Shown in pieces: positions 17,918 to 29,991 of a stretch of 64,000 nucleotides of DNA. How positions within the stretch are numbered: position 1 is the first letter of the stretch; every line of letters begins with the position of its first letter. The stretch is from Hyphomicrobiales bacterium. GTDB taxonomy: Bacteria > Pseudomonadota > Alphaproteobacteria > Rhizobiales > Kaistiaceae. Location of the stretch: NCBI GenBank assembly GCA_017305635.1, contig JAFKKF010000011.1, positions 62,001 through 126,000 on the forward strand. The letters run 5' to 3'. Under the pieces are notes generated by a model. The model searched no databases. It had not been told where the DNA came from and saw only the letters and a program-made list of their open reading frames with translations. The translations under genes and the position numbers were made by a program.

Positions 17918-18451
17918 CTAGACCTCGACCCCTACGGCATCCTTCAGGAGCGACGTCCAGGTATCCCCGGGCACCAGCGTACGGCTCATGGCGCAGCCCG
18001 TCTTGTCGAATTCGATGACGTCGGCCGCCCAGTCGCCGCCCTTGCGGTCGCCGAAGAGATGCGCGACCACGCCGCTCACCTTCACCGTCGGAACATGGGT
18101 TTCCCGGCGCCACTGATCGGCGAAGGACTGTTCGAGCCCATCCTCCAGCACCACCACCTGCCCGCCATAGGCCTTGGCCTGTCCCTGGAGCTGGACGACG
18201 ACCTGATCGCGCGAGAGGCACGCAGTCGATTCGCCGAAGGCCACCGCGAACATCTGCGATACCGTACCGGAAACCGGAACCGGCGCCCCGTCACGGTCGA
18301 TGGTCGCCGCGTCGAGCGCCATGCCGGGGTCCACGACGTCATTGCTGCGCGCGACCGCCCGTTCCGGTTGGACGACCAGCTCGGAAGCGGCCGCCGCCGT
18401 CAGCGCGGCAAGCGTGACCGTGGCGAACATGAAAGCAAAGCGCTTGCGCAT
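17918..18451 (-). CDS. Hypothetical exported protein
   Basis: This 177-residue protein is one I do not recognise. It starts [24 protein letters not shown], a clear signal peptide, so it should be periplasmic. The mature part is ~155 residues, with two cysteines (in STACLSRDQ and KTGCAMS) that could form a disulfide, and a mixed beta-rich pattern. Codon use and GC content match its neighbours. It stands alone between rpmJ (same strand, 113 nt away) and a divergent small gene. The ATG at 18451 is supported by the signal peptide. A longer open frame upstream to 19000 runs through the neighbouring gene and the tRNA and is not real. Confidence 0.75.
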   Translation of the reverse strand: MRKRFAFMFATVTLAALTAAAASELVVQPERAVARSNDVVDPGMALDAATIDRDGAPVPVSGTVSQMFAVAFGESTACLSRDQVVVQLQGQAKAYGGQVVVLEDGLEQSFADQWRRETHVPTVKVSGVVAHLFGDRKGGDWAADVIEFDKTGCAMSRTLVPGDTWTSLLKDAVGVEV

Positions 18452-18625
18452 GATACCGGCCTCCGTCCACAAACAAAGGGCACGGTTTCCCGTCCCGTTG
18501 TCTGTAAAACGCGTCCTCGGCGAATAAGTTTCAGTGTTAAGACCTTCTAAGCCCGCCCCCGCGGCTGTGCAGTGACCTTGGACACAACCGTTCGCCTGGC
18601 ATTGACACCTGAGGCTGAAAGCCGA

Positions 18626-18949
18626 ATGCCCTCCGAAAAACCGCCGATCCCCGTCCATGCCCTTGACGATACGCGCATCCACCTTGCCCCGGCCCAGCAC
18701 GGGCGGCTTCGCCAGGGCCGGCTGAAGACATTCTGTGGCAAGCTCGCGGTGAGCGAGTTGCCGCTCTTCGCGATGGCGGAGACGAAAGGCCGCTGCCCGA
18801 AATGCTTTGCCCTCCTGGAGGGCGGCAAGCCGGCGGAGAAGATGCCGGAGGTTGCGCCTTCGAAACCGAAGCGCGCCCCTGCCGCGAAGAAAAAAGCGCC
18901 CGCTCCGGCCAGTAAGCCGGCGGCGTCGCCAAAGAAGCGCTGGGGCTGA
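18626..18949 (+). CDS. Hypothetical small protein with Cys motif and basic tail
   Basis: This protein has 107 residues from the ATG at 18626 (125 if the upstream start at 18572 is used). The N-terminal half contains LKTFCGKLAVSELPLF and GRCPKCFALLEG, giving one cysteine plus a CxxC pair that could form a small zinc-binding site with a nearby histidine. The C-terminal ~45 residues are almost only Lys, Ala and Pro, a low-complexity basic tail like those of nucleic-acid-binding proteins. I do not recognise the family. It ends 6 nt before the 3' end of a tRNA gene on the other strand. It could be a DNA- or RNA-binding accessory protein, but that is a guess. Confidence 0.6.
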   Translation: MPSEKPPIPVHALDDTRIHLAPAQHGRLRQGRLKTFCGKLAVSELPLFAMAETKGRCPKCFALLEGGKPAEKMPEVAPSKPKRAPAAKKKAPAPASKPAASPKKRWG

Positions 18950-18955
18950 AAGGGA

Positions 18956-19030
18956 TGGTGGGCGCGACAGGGATCGAACCTGTGACCACCGCCATGTCAA
19001 GACGATGCTCTACCGCTGAGCTACGCGCCC
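18956..19030 (-). tRNA. tRNA-Val (anticodon GAC)
   Basis: Read on the minus strand, the sequence folds into a full cloverleaf. The acceptor is GGGCGCG/CGCGCCC, the D-stem is GCTC/GAGC and the anticodon stem is TCGTC/GGCGG around loop TTGACAT with anticodon GAC. The T-arm is ACAGG-TTCGATC-CCTGT, the discriminator is A, and the 3' CCA is encoded. It reads GUC valine codons, frequent in this GC-rich genome. Confidence 0.97.
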
Positions 19031-19115
19031 ATGCCGATCCGGCCGCGGCCGGTTGGCGTGGCGGGCATATAACAGCCGCCTTCGGGTTAGTTCAAGCCTG
19101 TCGCTCCGCCTTCCC

Positions 19116-19475
19116 TCAGGCGGCGAGCAGCTTCTCGACCTCGTTGACGAGGTCCTTCAGGTGGAAGGGCTTGGAGAGGACCTTGGCGTCCTTCGGGGCA
19201 TTGGAATCCGGATTGAGCGCGACCGCTGCAAAGCCGGTGATGAACATGACCTTGAGATCCGGGTCGAGCTCGGTCGCCCGGCGGGCGAGCTCGATGCCGT
19301 CCATCTCGGGCATCACGATGTCGGTGAGGAGGAGCGTGAACGGCTCCTCCCTTATGCGCTCATAGGCCGAGCGGCCATTGTCGAACGAGACCACGTCGTG
19401 GCCGGCATTCTGCAGCGCCTTGGCGAGGAACCGGCGCATGTCGTTATCGTCTTCGGCGAGCAGGATTCGTGACAT
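19116..19475 (-). CDS. cpdR: Cell-cycle response regulator CpdR
   Basis: This single-domain receiver (119 aa) begins MSRILLAEDDNDMRRFLAKALQNAGH with phospho-acceptor Asp52 in LLLTDIVMPEMDG and the conserved Lys in VLSKPFH. Sequence and length match CpdR, which in its unphosphorylated form directs ClpXP to the cell pole and primes degradation of substrates such as CtrA regulators. The protein ends LLAA, the sort of end associated with its own ClpXP turnover. The neighbouring N-formylglutamate amidohydrolase gene is divergent, an arrangement I recall from rhizobia. The ATG at 19475 fits the family start. Confidence 0.92.
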   Translation of the reverse strand: MSRILLAEDDNDMRRFLAKALQNAGHDVVSFDNGRSAYERIREEPFTLLLTDIVMPEMDGIELARRATELDPDLKVMFITGFAAVALNPDSNAPKDAKVLSKPFHLKDLVNEVEKLLAA

Positions 19476-19656
19476 CGGAAGGATTTGAAAAACCCGGACT
19501 TTCGGCGGCTTTATGTTTAGGGGATTAAGAACGAAGCGAGTAAAGATGGCGTGAACGGCGGCGCTTCCGGACCCGGCCGCAGCCGATGGACAGGAATGCC
19601 CGATCTTGGCAACATCGACAAGTCCGACGGCAATCCGGGAAGCGTCTCTCCTCCCT

Positions 19657-20547
19657 ATGCACATGCCAGGCGAATCGTCCGGCCCTCCGCCCTTCGAGGT
19701 GATGGCACCTCGGTGCCAGACGCTTCCGCTCGTCTTCAACTCACCGCATAGCGGCCGCCACTATCCCGCGGCGTTCCTGAGAGCGTCCCGCCTCGATTCA
19801 ACGACCATCCGGCGCTCGGAGGACACCTTCGTCGAGGAGCTCTTCGCCCCGGCCGTCGCCCACGGATCCCCGCTCCTGAAGGCCAACTTTCCCCGCGCCT
19901 GGCTGGATGTGAACCGCGAGCCCTATGAGCTCGACCCGAAGATGTTCGACGGCAGCCTTCCCGCCTATGCCAACGTGCGTTCCATGCGCGTCGCCGGCGG
20001 TCTCGGCACCATCGCGCGCATCGTCTCGGAGAGCGAGGAGATCTATTCCGGCCCGCTTTGCGTGGAGGAGGGCCTCGCCCGCATCGACGGCGTCTACAAG
20101 CCCTATCACCGGACCTTGCGCGAGCTTCTCCTCGCCACCCGCGCCCTTTTCGGCTTCGCCTTCCTCGTCGATTGCCATTCCATGCCCTCTTCTGTCCGCG
20201 GGGCCGGCGGCCGTCTGCGCCCGGACTTCGTCCTCGGCGATCGCTACGGCACGAGTTGCGCCGGCGAGCTGACCGACGCCCTCGCCCACGGCCTCACCCG
20301 CCTCGGCTATTCCGTCAGTCGCAACAAGCCCTATGCCGGCGGCTTCATCACCGAGCACTACGGCCAGCCGCGCGGCGGCCTCCATGCCATGCAGGTCGAG
20401 GTCAACCGCGCGCTCTACATGGACGAGCAGAGCTTCGAAAAGTCTGCCGGATTTGCGCGCCTCGCCGCCGATCTCGACCGTCTCATCGGCGATCTGGCGG
20501 GCGAATTCGCCGCCGGCCTTCTGGTCCGTGCGGACGCTGCCGAATAA
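19657..20547 (+). CDS. N-formylglutamate amidohydrolase family protein
   Basis: This 296-residue enzyme (start ATG 19657; a second ATG at 19663) belongs to the FGase family, which hydrolyses N-formyl-glutamate or related N-acyl amino acids. Visible motifs are VFNSPHSGRHYP near residues 26-37, the LVDCHSMPS block and GGFITEHYGQPRGG. The family's metal and substrate residues appear to be present. It is not next to other histidine-degradation (hut) genes, so the true substrate may differ. A possible TTG start at 19606 would add 17 residues without homology. The gene ends ~20 nt before the sRNA terminator hairpin on the opposite strand. Confidence 0.88.
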   Translation: MHMPGESSGPPPFEVMAPRCQTLPLVFNSPHSGRHYPAAFLRASRLDSTTIRRSEDTFVEELFAPAVAHGSPLLKANFPRAWLDVNREPYELDPKMFDGSLPAYANVRSMRVAGGLGTIARIVSESEEIYSGPLCVEEGLARIDGVYKPYHRTLRELLLATRALFGFAFLVDCHSMPSSVRGAGGRLRPDFVLGDRYGTSCAGELTDALAHGLTRLGYSVSRNKPYAGGFITEHYGQPRGGLHAMQVEVNRALYMDEQSFEKSAGFARLAADLDRLIGDLAGEFAAGLLVRADAAE

Positions 20548-20559
20548 CCGGTCGGCCAA

Positions 20560-20654
20560 AGAAAAAGGGCCGCTCGTTTGCACGAGGCGGCCCAAGTCTA
20601 GGGAGGAAACGCCCAAGGAGGGCAGCGGTATGTCGACAGGATCGACCTACCGCA
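20560..20654 (-). ncRNA. mmgR: Candidate mmgR/suhB-type small RNA
   Basis: On the minus strand a promoter-like pair (TTGCAC at 20689-20684, ATCTTA at 20666-20661, 17-bp spacing) precedes a ~90-nt transcript. The transcript contains TGCCCTCCTTGGGCGTTTCCTCCC and ends with the hairpin GGGCCGCCTCGT-GCAA-ACGAGCGGCCC (20593-20567), directly followed by TTTTTCTTT. This is a complete sRNA gene: promoter, body and intrinsic terminator. Two single-stranded CCTCC blocks could pair with Shine-Dalgarno sequences. The location next to an inositol-phosphatase (suhB-like) gene and the sequence as I remember it match the alphaproteobacterial mmgR (formerly suhB) RNA, implicated in polyhydroxybutyrate control in Sinorhizobium. 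The family name is from memory. Confidence 0.75.
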
Positions 20655-20827
20655 CTGCAATAAGATGCCGTGCGCCGCACAAAGTGCAAGAGCTTCTTTC
20701 TATCCAAAGAAGCCTTTCTCTTGGACGGGCGTCGACGGGCTGAAGAAAACGATTTGTTTTCAAACGTTTATGATCAAAGTCGCAAAATGCGACGGACCTG
20801 CATAGCAGTTATGCAAGGACAGATTTG

Positions 20828-21610
20828 ATGGATTTTCAGGCACTAGCCGGCTTCCTGGACCGACTCGCCGATGCCGCGACGGAAGCGATCATGCCCCATT
20901 TCCGCGTCGCTACCGCCGTCGAGAACAAGAAGCAGGAGGCGTTCGACCCGGTGACAGAAGCCGATCGCGGCGCCGAGGCGGCGATGCGGAAACTGATCAA
21001 CGAGACCTGGCCGGGCCACGGCATCATCGGCGAGGAATACGGAGCCGAACGGGACGATGCCGAATGCATATGGGTGCTCGATCCGATCGACGGAACCCGT
21101 TCCTTCATCAGCGGAATCCCGCTCTGGGGCGTGCTGATCGGGCTTCTCGTCGAGGGCCGGCCGGCGCTTGGCATGATGGCGCAGCCGTTCACGGGCGAGC
21201 GCTTCTCCGGTGACGGAAAACAGGCCTGGTATGCCGGAGCGAGGGGGAGGATAGAGTTGAGAAGCCGCCCCTGTCCTTCGCTTGGCGAGGCGGTGCTGTT
21301 CACGACCACGCCGGCACTCTTCAAGGGCGGGGATAAATCCGCCTACGAGCGCGTGGAATCGTCGGTGCGCATGCCGCGCTACGGGACAGATTGCTACGGC
21401 TACTGCATGGTCGCCGCCGGCCACGCCGACCTCGTGGTCGAGGCCGGGCTGCAGCCCTATGACGTCGTCGCGCTGATCCCGATCGTCGAGGGCGCCGGCG
21501 GCCGCTTCACCGGATGGGACGGAGGATCCGCGGCGGGCGGCGGCAAGGTGGTAGCGGCCGGCGATCCCCGCCTTCACGCGCTCGCGCTGGAGAAGCTCGC
21601 CGGCGCCTGA
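20828..21610 (+). CDS. hisN: Inositol monophosphatase-family phosphatase (HisN-like)
   Basis: This 260-residue Mg-dependent phosphatase has the family metal site: EE at residues 69-70 (IIGEEYG), DPIDGT at 85-90 (VLDPIDGTRSFISG) and a late Asp in the LQPYDVVALIPIVEGAGG block. The segment YGTDCYGYCMVAAGHADLVVEAG resembles actinobacterial and alphaproteobacterial histidinol-phosphate phosphatases (HisN) more than inositol-specific SuhB, so I favour histidinol phosphatase in histidine biosynthesis. A TTG codon directly before the ATG is an alternative start. The 3' end overlaps the convergent hydrolase gene by 37 nt. Confidence 0.88.
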   Translation: MDFQALAGFLDRLADAATEAIMPHFRVATAVENKKQEAFDPVTEADRGAEAAMRKLINETWPGHGIIGEEYGAERDDAECIWVLDPIDGTRSFISGIPLWGVLIGLLVEGRPALGMMAQPFTGERFSGDGKQAWYAGARGRIELRSRPCPSLGEAVLFTTTPALFKGGDKSAYERVESSVRMPRYGTDCYGYCMVAAGHADLVVEAGLQPYDVVALIPIVEGAGGRFTGWDGGSAAGGGKVVAAGDPRLHALALEKLAGA

Positions 21611-22566
21611 GCGGCCACCGCTGGCGACCCTGGAACGAAGGCGTCGAACGCCGCCCAGAACTGGGCGCGCACGCCGTCGCGCTCCATCAGCATCTCGTGG
21701 CGCGATCCAGCGACGACGACCTGCGCCCCGGTGCGCAGCTCCGCCGAGACCGATTCGATCGCCTTCAGCGACACGACCCGGTCGAGCGCGGCGGTCAGCA
21801 CCAGGATCGGGACGCGGACGGCAAGGCCGTATTCGGCCTCGTTCGCTTCCTGCATCGCCCGGCCGGCAGCGTAGAGCCAGGAGAAGGTCGGCGGCCCGAT
21901 CATGATCTGCGGGTGCTCGGCGAAGATCGCCTGGTTGCGGAGGAACCGGCGCTCATCGCTGGTGAGGACATTGCCCTCGAAGGGAAGCTTGATGATCGGC
22001 GGCGCATTGCGCTCGGGAACGCTGATTTCGCCTAGCCCGAAGGCGGTCAGGAAGGCCGCCACCTTGTGCCCGACTTCCGGCGAGGGCCGCGTCGGCGCGA
22101 TGCCGAAAAGCGGCGCGACGAGCACGGCGCGGGCGAAGCGCGCCCGCCCGTCATGGGCGGCGCGCAGGCAGATGAGGGCGCCGGTCGAATGGGCGAGCGC
22201 GAAGTGCGGCGGCGGGCAATCGGGAAGCGCCACCTGCTCCATGAAGGCGTCGAGGTCGCGGTCATATTGCGTGAAGGAATCGACATGGCCCTTCATCGGA
22301 TTGGCAAGCGGCCTTTCCGAGCCGCCCTGCCCGCGCCAGTCGAGCGTGGCGACGGCATAGCCGCGCTGGCGCAATTCGCCGATCACCTCGAAATATTTCT
22401 CGATCGCCTCGGCGCGGCCCTGGAAGAGGCAGACGGTGCCGCGCGGCGGCGAGCCGGGGACCGGACGCCAATGCGCGACGCGGAGGCGCGCGCCGTCGCT
22501 CGCGAGGATCGAGCCGACCACGGCGCCGTCCGGAACCGGATTGGAATCGCTGCCGAAAAGCTGCAC
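21574..22566 (-). CDS. Alpha/beta hydrolase, lysophospholipase-like
   Basis: This 330-residue hydrolase of the monoacylglycerol-lipase/lysophospholipase (PldB-like) group starts at a GTG (22566). Motifs are the oxyanion segment CLFQGRAEAIEKYFEVI, the DWRGQGGS strand-turn (residues ~76-83), the nucleophile Ser127 in LAHSTGALI, a likely Asp in TAALDRVV and the catalytic His in GSRHEMLMERD. In many rhizobia genes of this type carry the similar QGR motif in place of the HG motif. The last 12 codons lie antisense to the end of hisN. Substrate is unknown, and no signal peptide is evident. Confidence 0.88.
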   Translation of the reverse strand: MQLFGSDSNPVPDGAVVGSILASDGARLRVAHWRPVPGSPPRGTVCLFQGRAEAIEKYFEVIGELRQRGYAVATLDWRGQGGSERPLANPMKGHVDSFTQYDRDLDAFMEQVALPDCPPPHFALAHSTGALICLRAAHDGRARFARAVLVAPLFGIAPTRPSPEVGHKVAAFLTAFGLGEISVPERNAPPIIKLPFEGNVLTSDERRFLRNQAIFAEHPQIMIGPPTFSWLYAAGRAMQEANEAEYGLAVRVPILVLTAALDRVVSLKAIESVSAELRTGAQVVVAGSRHEMLMERDGVRAQFWAAFDAFVPGSPAVAAQAPASFSSASA

Positions 22567-22922
22567 GAGACTGGATTAGGCCAGGCTCCCGGCGCGCTCA
22601 AGGAAGAAGGTTGGGGGACGCCCGAAAACTAAGCCGGCGGCGTCCTCTTGCGAGGAGCGCCGCCGGCAGCAGGAACCGGTACCGGAGGGGGGCGGGACGA
22701 TACCGGCCTTGCTTCCTTGGGGTTGGCCCCGACCCGGGGATAAGTCGCAACCAACCGAACCAATGGTGATGCTTATAGGGGGCACCGGCTGAACGCCTTC
22801 CGAAGGCTCCGTTCATCCGCGGTTCACGTCGCGGACGCCTGCGAGATGCCCGCGGACGGCATGCGAGACGGCCTGAGATGCCTGCGATCCGTGCGGGCGA
22901 CGCGGAGACAGCCGCAAAGGGT
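22567..22922. other. Intergenic region with a strong hairpin
   Basis: This stretch, between the hydrolase start and the hsp20 promoter, has no credible gene. It contains a long stem at 22635-22669 (GCCGGCGGCGTCCTC, loop TTGC, GAGGA-G-CGCCGCCGGC) with a single bulged G, not followed by a good T-run on either strand. A second GC-rich block (22676-22740) has several short repeats of GGTACCGG and CCCCGACCCGGGG type. It may hold the promoter of the hydrolase gene or a small RNA, but nothing decisive is visible. Confidence 0.5.
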
Positions 22923-22950
22923 CTTGAATCCCGCCATTCCGTCCCCATCT
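22923..22950 (+). promoter_or_regulatory. Sigma-32 (RpoH) heat-shock promoter of hsp20
   Basis: CTTGAA at 22923-22928 and CCCCATCT at 22943-22950 are spaced by 14 bp. This matches the classical heat-shock consensus (CTTGAA, 13-15 bp, CCCCATnT) at every position. It lies ~114 nt upstream of the small heat-shock gene, with transcription expected to start near 22957. The implied 5' leader contains two hairpins: GCGGAC/GTCCGC and CCGGCAC/GTGCCGG. Confidence 0.85.
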
Positions 22951-23063
22951 CGATCCATGCGGACGCCAATCGGGTCCGCGCGGAAGCCCGAAAAAATCAC
23001 CCGGCACGGATGCGGGTGCCGGCGGGTTCCGGGACAACGTCGCTCAAAGAGAGGACATGACAA

Positions 23064-23531
23064 ATGCGTTCATTCGATCTCACCCCCTTCTACCGCTCGA
23101 CCGTCGGCTTCGACCGTCTTTTCTCGACCCTCGATTCCTTCGTCGGCGGTGCCGATAACGGCCAGACCTATCCGCCCTACAACATCGAGAAGACCGGTGA
23201 GAACGCCTACCGCGTGACGCTCGCGGTTGCCGGCTTCGGCGAGGACGACCTCGCCATCGAGGCGAAAGAGAACACCCTTACGATCAAGGGCGAGAAGAAG
23301 ACCGCCGAGAAGGCCGACAATGCCGACGTGCTCTATCGCGGCATTGCCTCGCGCGCCTTCGAGCGCCGCTTCCAGCTCGCCGACCATGTCGAGGTGAAGG
23401 GTGCCAGCCTTGAGAACGGCCTCCTCCACGTGGACCTCGTCCGCGAGATTCCGGAAGCCGCCAAGCCGCGCACCATCAAGATCGCCAACGGCAAGGTAGC
23501 AAAGCAGGTCGAGGCGAAGGTCGCTGCCTGA
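23064..23531 (+). CDS. Small heat-shock protein, Hsp20/IbpA type
   Basis: This ATP-independent holdase chaperone has 155 residues. It begins MRSFDLTPFYRSTVGFDRLF, the rhizobial IbpA-like start, and has an alpha-crystallin domain (residues ~38-130). Key motifs are YPPYNIEKTGENAYRVTLAVAGF, RAFERRFQL and the strand ending VKGASLENGLLHVDLVREIPE, followed by the C-terminal KPRTIKI (IxI-type) anchor. The Shine-Dalgarno GAGGA sits 8 nt before the ATG. Heat-shock control follows from the sigma-32 promoter. It is a single-gene unit ended by the terminator at 23563. Confidence 0.95.
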   Translation: MRSFDLTPFYRSTVGFDRLFSTLDSFVGGADNGQTYPPYNIEKTGENAYRVTLAVAGFGEDDLAIEAKENTLTIKGEKKTAEKADNADVLYRGIASRAFERRFQLADHVEVKGASLENGLLHVDLVREIPEAAKPRTIKIANGKVAKQVEAKVAA

Positions 23532-23562
23532 CGGTGGCTTGATCCGCGCGACCAAGACGAAG

Positions 23563-23593
23563 GGCGCCCTCCTCCCGGGCGCCCTTTTTCTTT
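23563..23593 (+). terminator. Rho-independent terminator of hsp20
   Basis: The stem GGGCGCCC / GGGCGCCC (8 bp, loop TCCTCCC) is followed by TTTTTCTTT, 32 nt after the hsp20 stop and directly before the end of the convergent threonine aldolase gene. It may serve both genes, although the T-run favours the plus strand. Confidence 0.92.
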
Positions 23594-23594
23594 G

Positions 23595-24650
23595 TCAGCC
23601 CTCGAGCACTTCCGCGAAGTGCGCGACCTCGTCCGCGGTCGTCGCGAAGCTGGTGACCAGGCGGACGAGTTGCTCGCCTTCGGCAGGAACCGCATCGGCC
23701 GGCAGCGAGACCGTGTTCCATGGGTGGAGCACGGCGCCGGCGGCACGGACGCGCTCGAGCGCGTCGGAGCGGACGAAGGCGAAGAGCTCGTTCGCCGCCG
23801 GGCGCACGGCAAGCCGCGCGACCCTGGAGGCATCGATGACCGCGGCAAGGTCGCGCCCCATGTCGCGGGCGTGCCCGGCGAGCTCCAGCCAGTGGCCGCC
23901 GCCGAGATAGGCGTCGTACTGGGCGGCGAGGAACCAGCCCTTGGAGAAGGTCTGGCCCGCGCGCTGGCGCGCCACGGCGAAGCCGGCCGCCCTGGCCGGA
24001 TCGAAGAAGACGACGGCCTCGGCGGCGAGGCATCCGTTCTTGGTGCCGCCGAAGGACATGACGTCGACCCCGGCCCGCCAGGTGATGTCGGCCGGGGCGA
24101 CGCCGAGGCCGGCGACGGCGCTGGAAAAGCGCGCGCCGTCCATATGGACCGCGGCGCCCCGCTCGTGGGCGATGCCGGCAAGGGCCGCGACTTCCTCCGG
24201 ATGATAGACGGTGCCCAGCTCGGTCATCTGGGTCAGCGTGACGACGACCGGATTGCCGTGGAACGTATTGCCGGCGGGAAAGCGCTCGAAGCCGGCGACG
24301 AGCCCGGCCGGCGTCAGCTTGCCGTTGACGCCGTCGAGGCCGACCGGCCGCATCCCGGCACCGAAAAATTCCGTCGAGCCCGGCTCGTCGACGAGGATAT
24401 GGGCCTCGCGATGGGCGAGGACGACGGCACCGGGCCGTGCGAAATGGGAAAGTGCCAGGGAATTGGCGATCGTGCCGGTGCCGACGGGGAAGACCGCGAC
24501 CTCACGCTCGAAGAGCTCGCTGAAGCGCCCCTCGACCACCTTGGTGAGCGGATCGGTGCCATAGGCCGGCCCGCCCCGCTTCGCCGCTTCCGCCACCGCC
24601 TCGACGACCTTCGGGGAGGCGCCGGACCAGTTGTCGCTTGCAAAAATCAT
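23595..24650 (-). CDS. ltaE: Low-specificity L-threonine aldolase
   Basis: This 351-residue PLP enzyme cleaves L-threonine or L-allo-threonine to glycine and acetaldehyde. It begins [19 protein letters not shown]. The PLP-binding Asp171 is in [10 protein letters not shown] and the Schiff-base Lys204 is in SFGGTKNG. The [18 protein letters not shown] block and the PHN-like C-terminal end are as in the family. The gene is divergent from gltB with a 316-nt gap. Some members of this beta-eliminating lyase group act on other beta-hydroxy amino acids, so the substrate specificity is from family only. Confidence 0.92.
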   Translation of the reverse strand: MIFASDNWSGASPKVVEAVAEAAKRGGPAYGTDPLTKVVEGRFSELFEREVAVFPVGTGTIANSLALSHFARPGAVVLAHREAHILVDEPGSTEFFGAGMRPVGLDGVNGKLTPAGLVAGFERFPAGNTFHGNPVVVTLTQMTELGTVYHPEEVAALAGIAHERGAAVHMDGARFSSAVAGLGVAPADITWRAGVDVMSFGGTKNGCLAAEAVVFFDPARAAGFAVARQRAGQTFSKGWFLAAQYDAYLGGGHWLELAGHARDMGRDLAAVIDASRVARLAVRPAANELFAFVRSDALERVRAAGAVLHPWNTVSLPADAVPAEGEQLVRLVTSFATTADEVAHFAEVLEG

Positions 24651-24966
24651 GGCGCGTCTTTGCGACGGCAGGCGTCAGAAGGCAAGGCCCGGCGTCGGGG
24701 TCGCGAGGGCGCCACTTGGCCCTTGCCGGCAATTTAGAAATCTGCCATTCTGCGATAGGACAGGAATGCTGTCCAATCTAGTGAAGCAGAACGCCGGCCT
24801 GCCGCGAGGCAAGTGGCATCCTGCCCTGAAAATAGGCGGGTCCGGGCTCAACCGACCGCATAGGATTGGGGGACACCCCGCTGGAACGGGCCTTGCTGCC
24901 GGATTGGGCAGCGGGCGGCCGGGCCGGCGGGAAGAAGCGCGACAACCAGAGCCGATGGGGGAGACC
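24651..24966. promoter_or_regulatory. Divergent control region of ltaE and gltB
   Basis: This 316-nt gap holds no credible gene. It includes the only AT-rich island nearby (CAATTTAGAAATCTGCCATTC around 24731-24751), a likely place for the gltB promoter or a regulator site. It also contains CTTGCC and TTGCCG -35-like hexamers just upstream. A GGGGGAG ribosome binding site lies 3 nt before the chosen gltB ATG. No clean NtrC or Lrp site could be recognised. Confidence 0.45.
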
Positions 24967-29682
<4,716 letters not shown>

Positions 29683-29991
29683 TCCCTTTGTCGAACGGAG
29701 TGCGGACCCAAGCACGCCAGCACCCCCCTTTCGCCGGCGACGGGCCGGGAAAGGGGATCGAGGCGCTCACGCGTGAGGGACATCCCCTCACTCTTTCCCT
29801 CTCCGCACCGGAGAGAAGAGGGCGTCGTTCCGATACCGGCAGCGCGACGGCGCCCGACCGACCGAGGAACGAACCCTGTCCGCGTCCCGCCCTGCCGGCC
29901 GGACGAGAATCCGCAGCAGCCCGAAAACGAAAACCCGACGGCGCTTCGTTCTTCACCGCGATCAATTCATGCCAATTCGGGACTGCGTAAG
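29683..29991 (+). other. 309-nt gap between gltB and gltD
   Basis: No gene is supported here. Around 29780-29830 lies a CCCTCTCC-GCAC-CGGAGAG-AAGAGGG imperfect palindrome that resembles the intergenic palindromic elements elsewhere in the window but is much degenerated. The rest is low in structure. gltD may be transcribed from its own promoter near 29950 or with gltB; no convincing promoter was seen. Confidence 0.45.

Noticed and set aside
17918-19000. Longer version (360 codons) of the hypothetical exported protein
   Set aside because: The extension runs through the Cys-motif gene on the opposite strand and the tRNA. The ATG at 18451 gives a proper signal peptide.
20594-20743. Short plus-strand peptide gene beginning MSTGSTYRTAIRC after GGAGG-like sequence
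   Set aside because: The purine-rich GGGAGGAAACGCCCAAGGAGGG is the complement of the CCTCC blocks of the minus-strand sRNA, which has a promoter and terminator. The peptide has no recognisable features.
22957-23063. ROSE-type RNA thermometer upstream of hsp20
   Set aside because: The leader has two stable hairpins but no visible pairing that hides the GAGGA ribosome site, so I did not call a thermometer.
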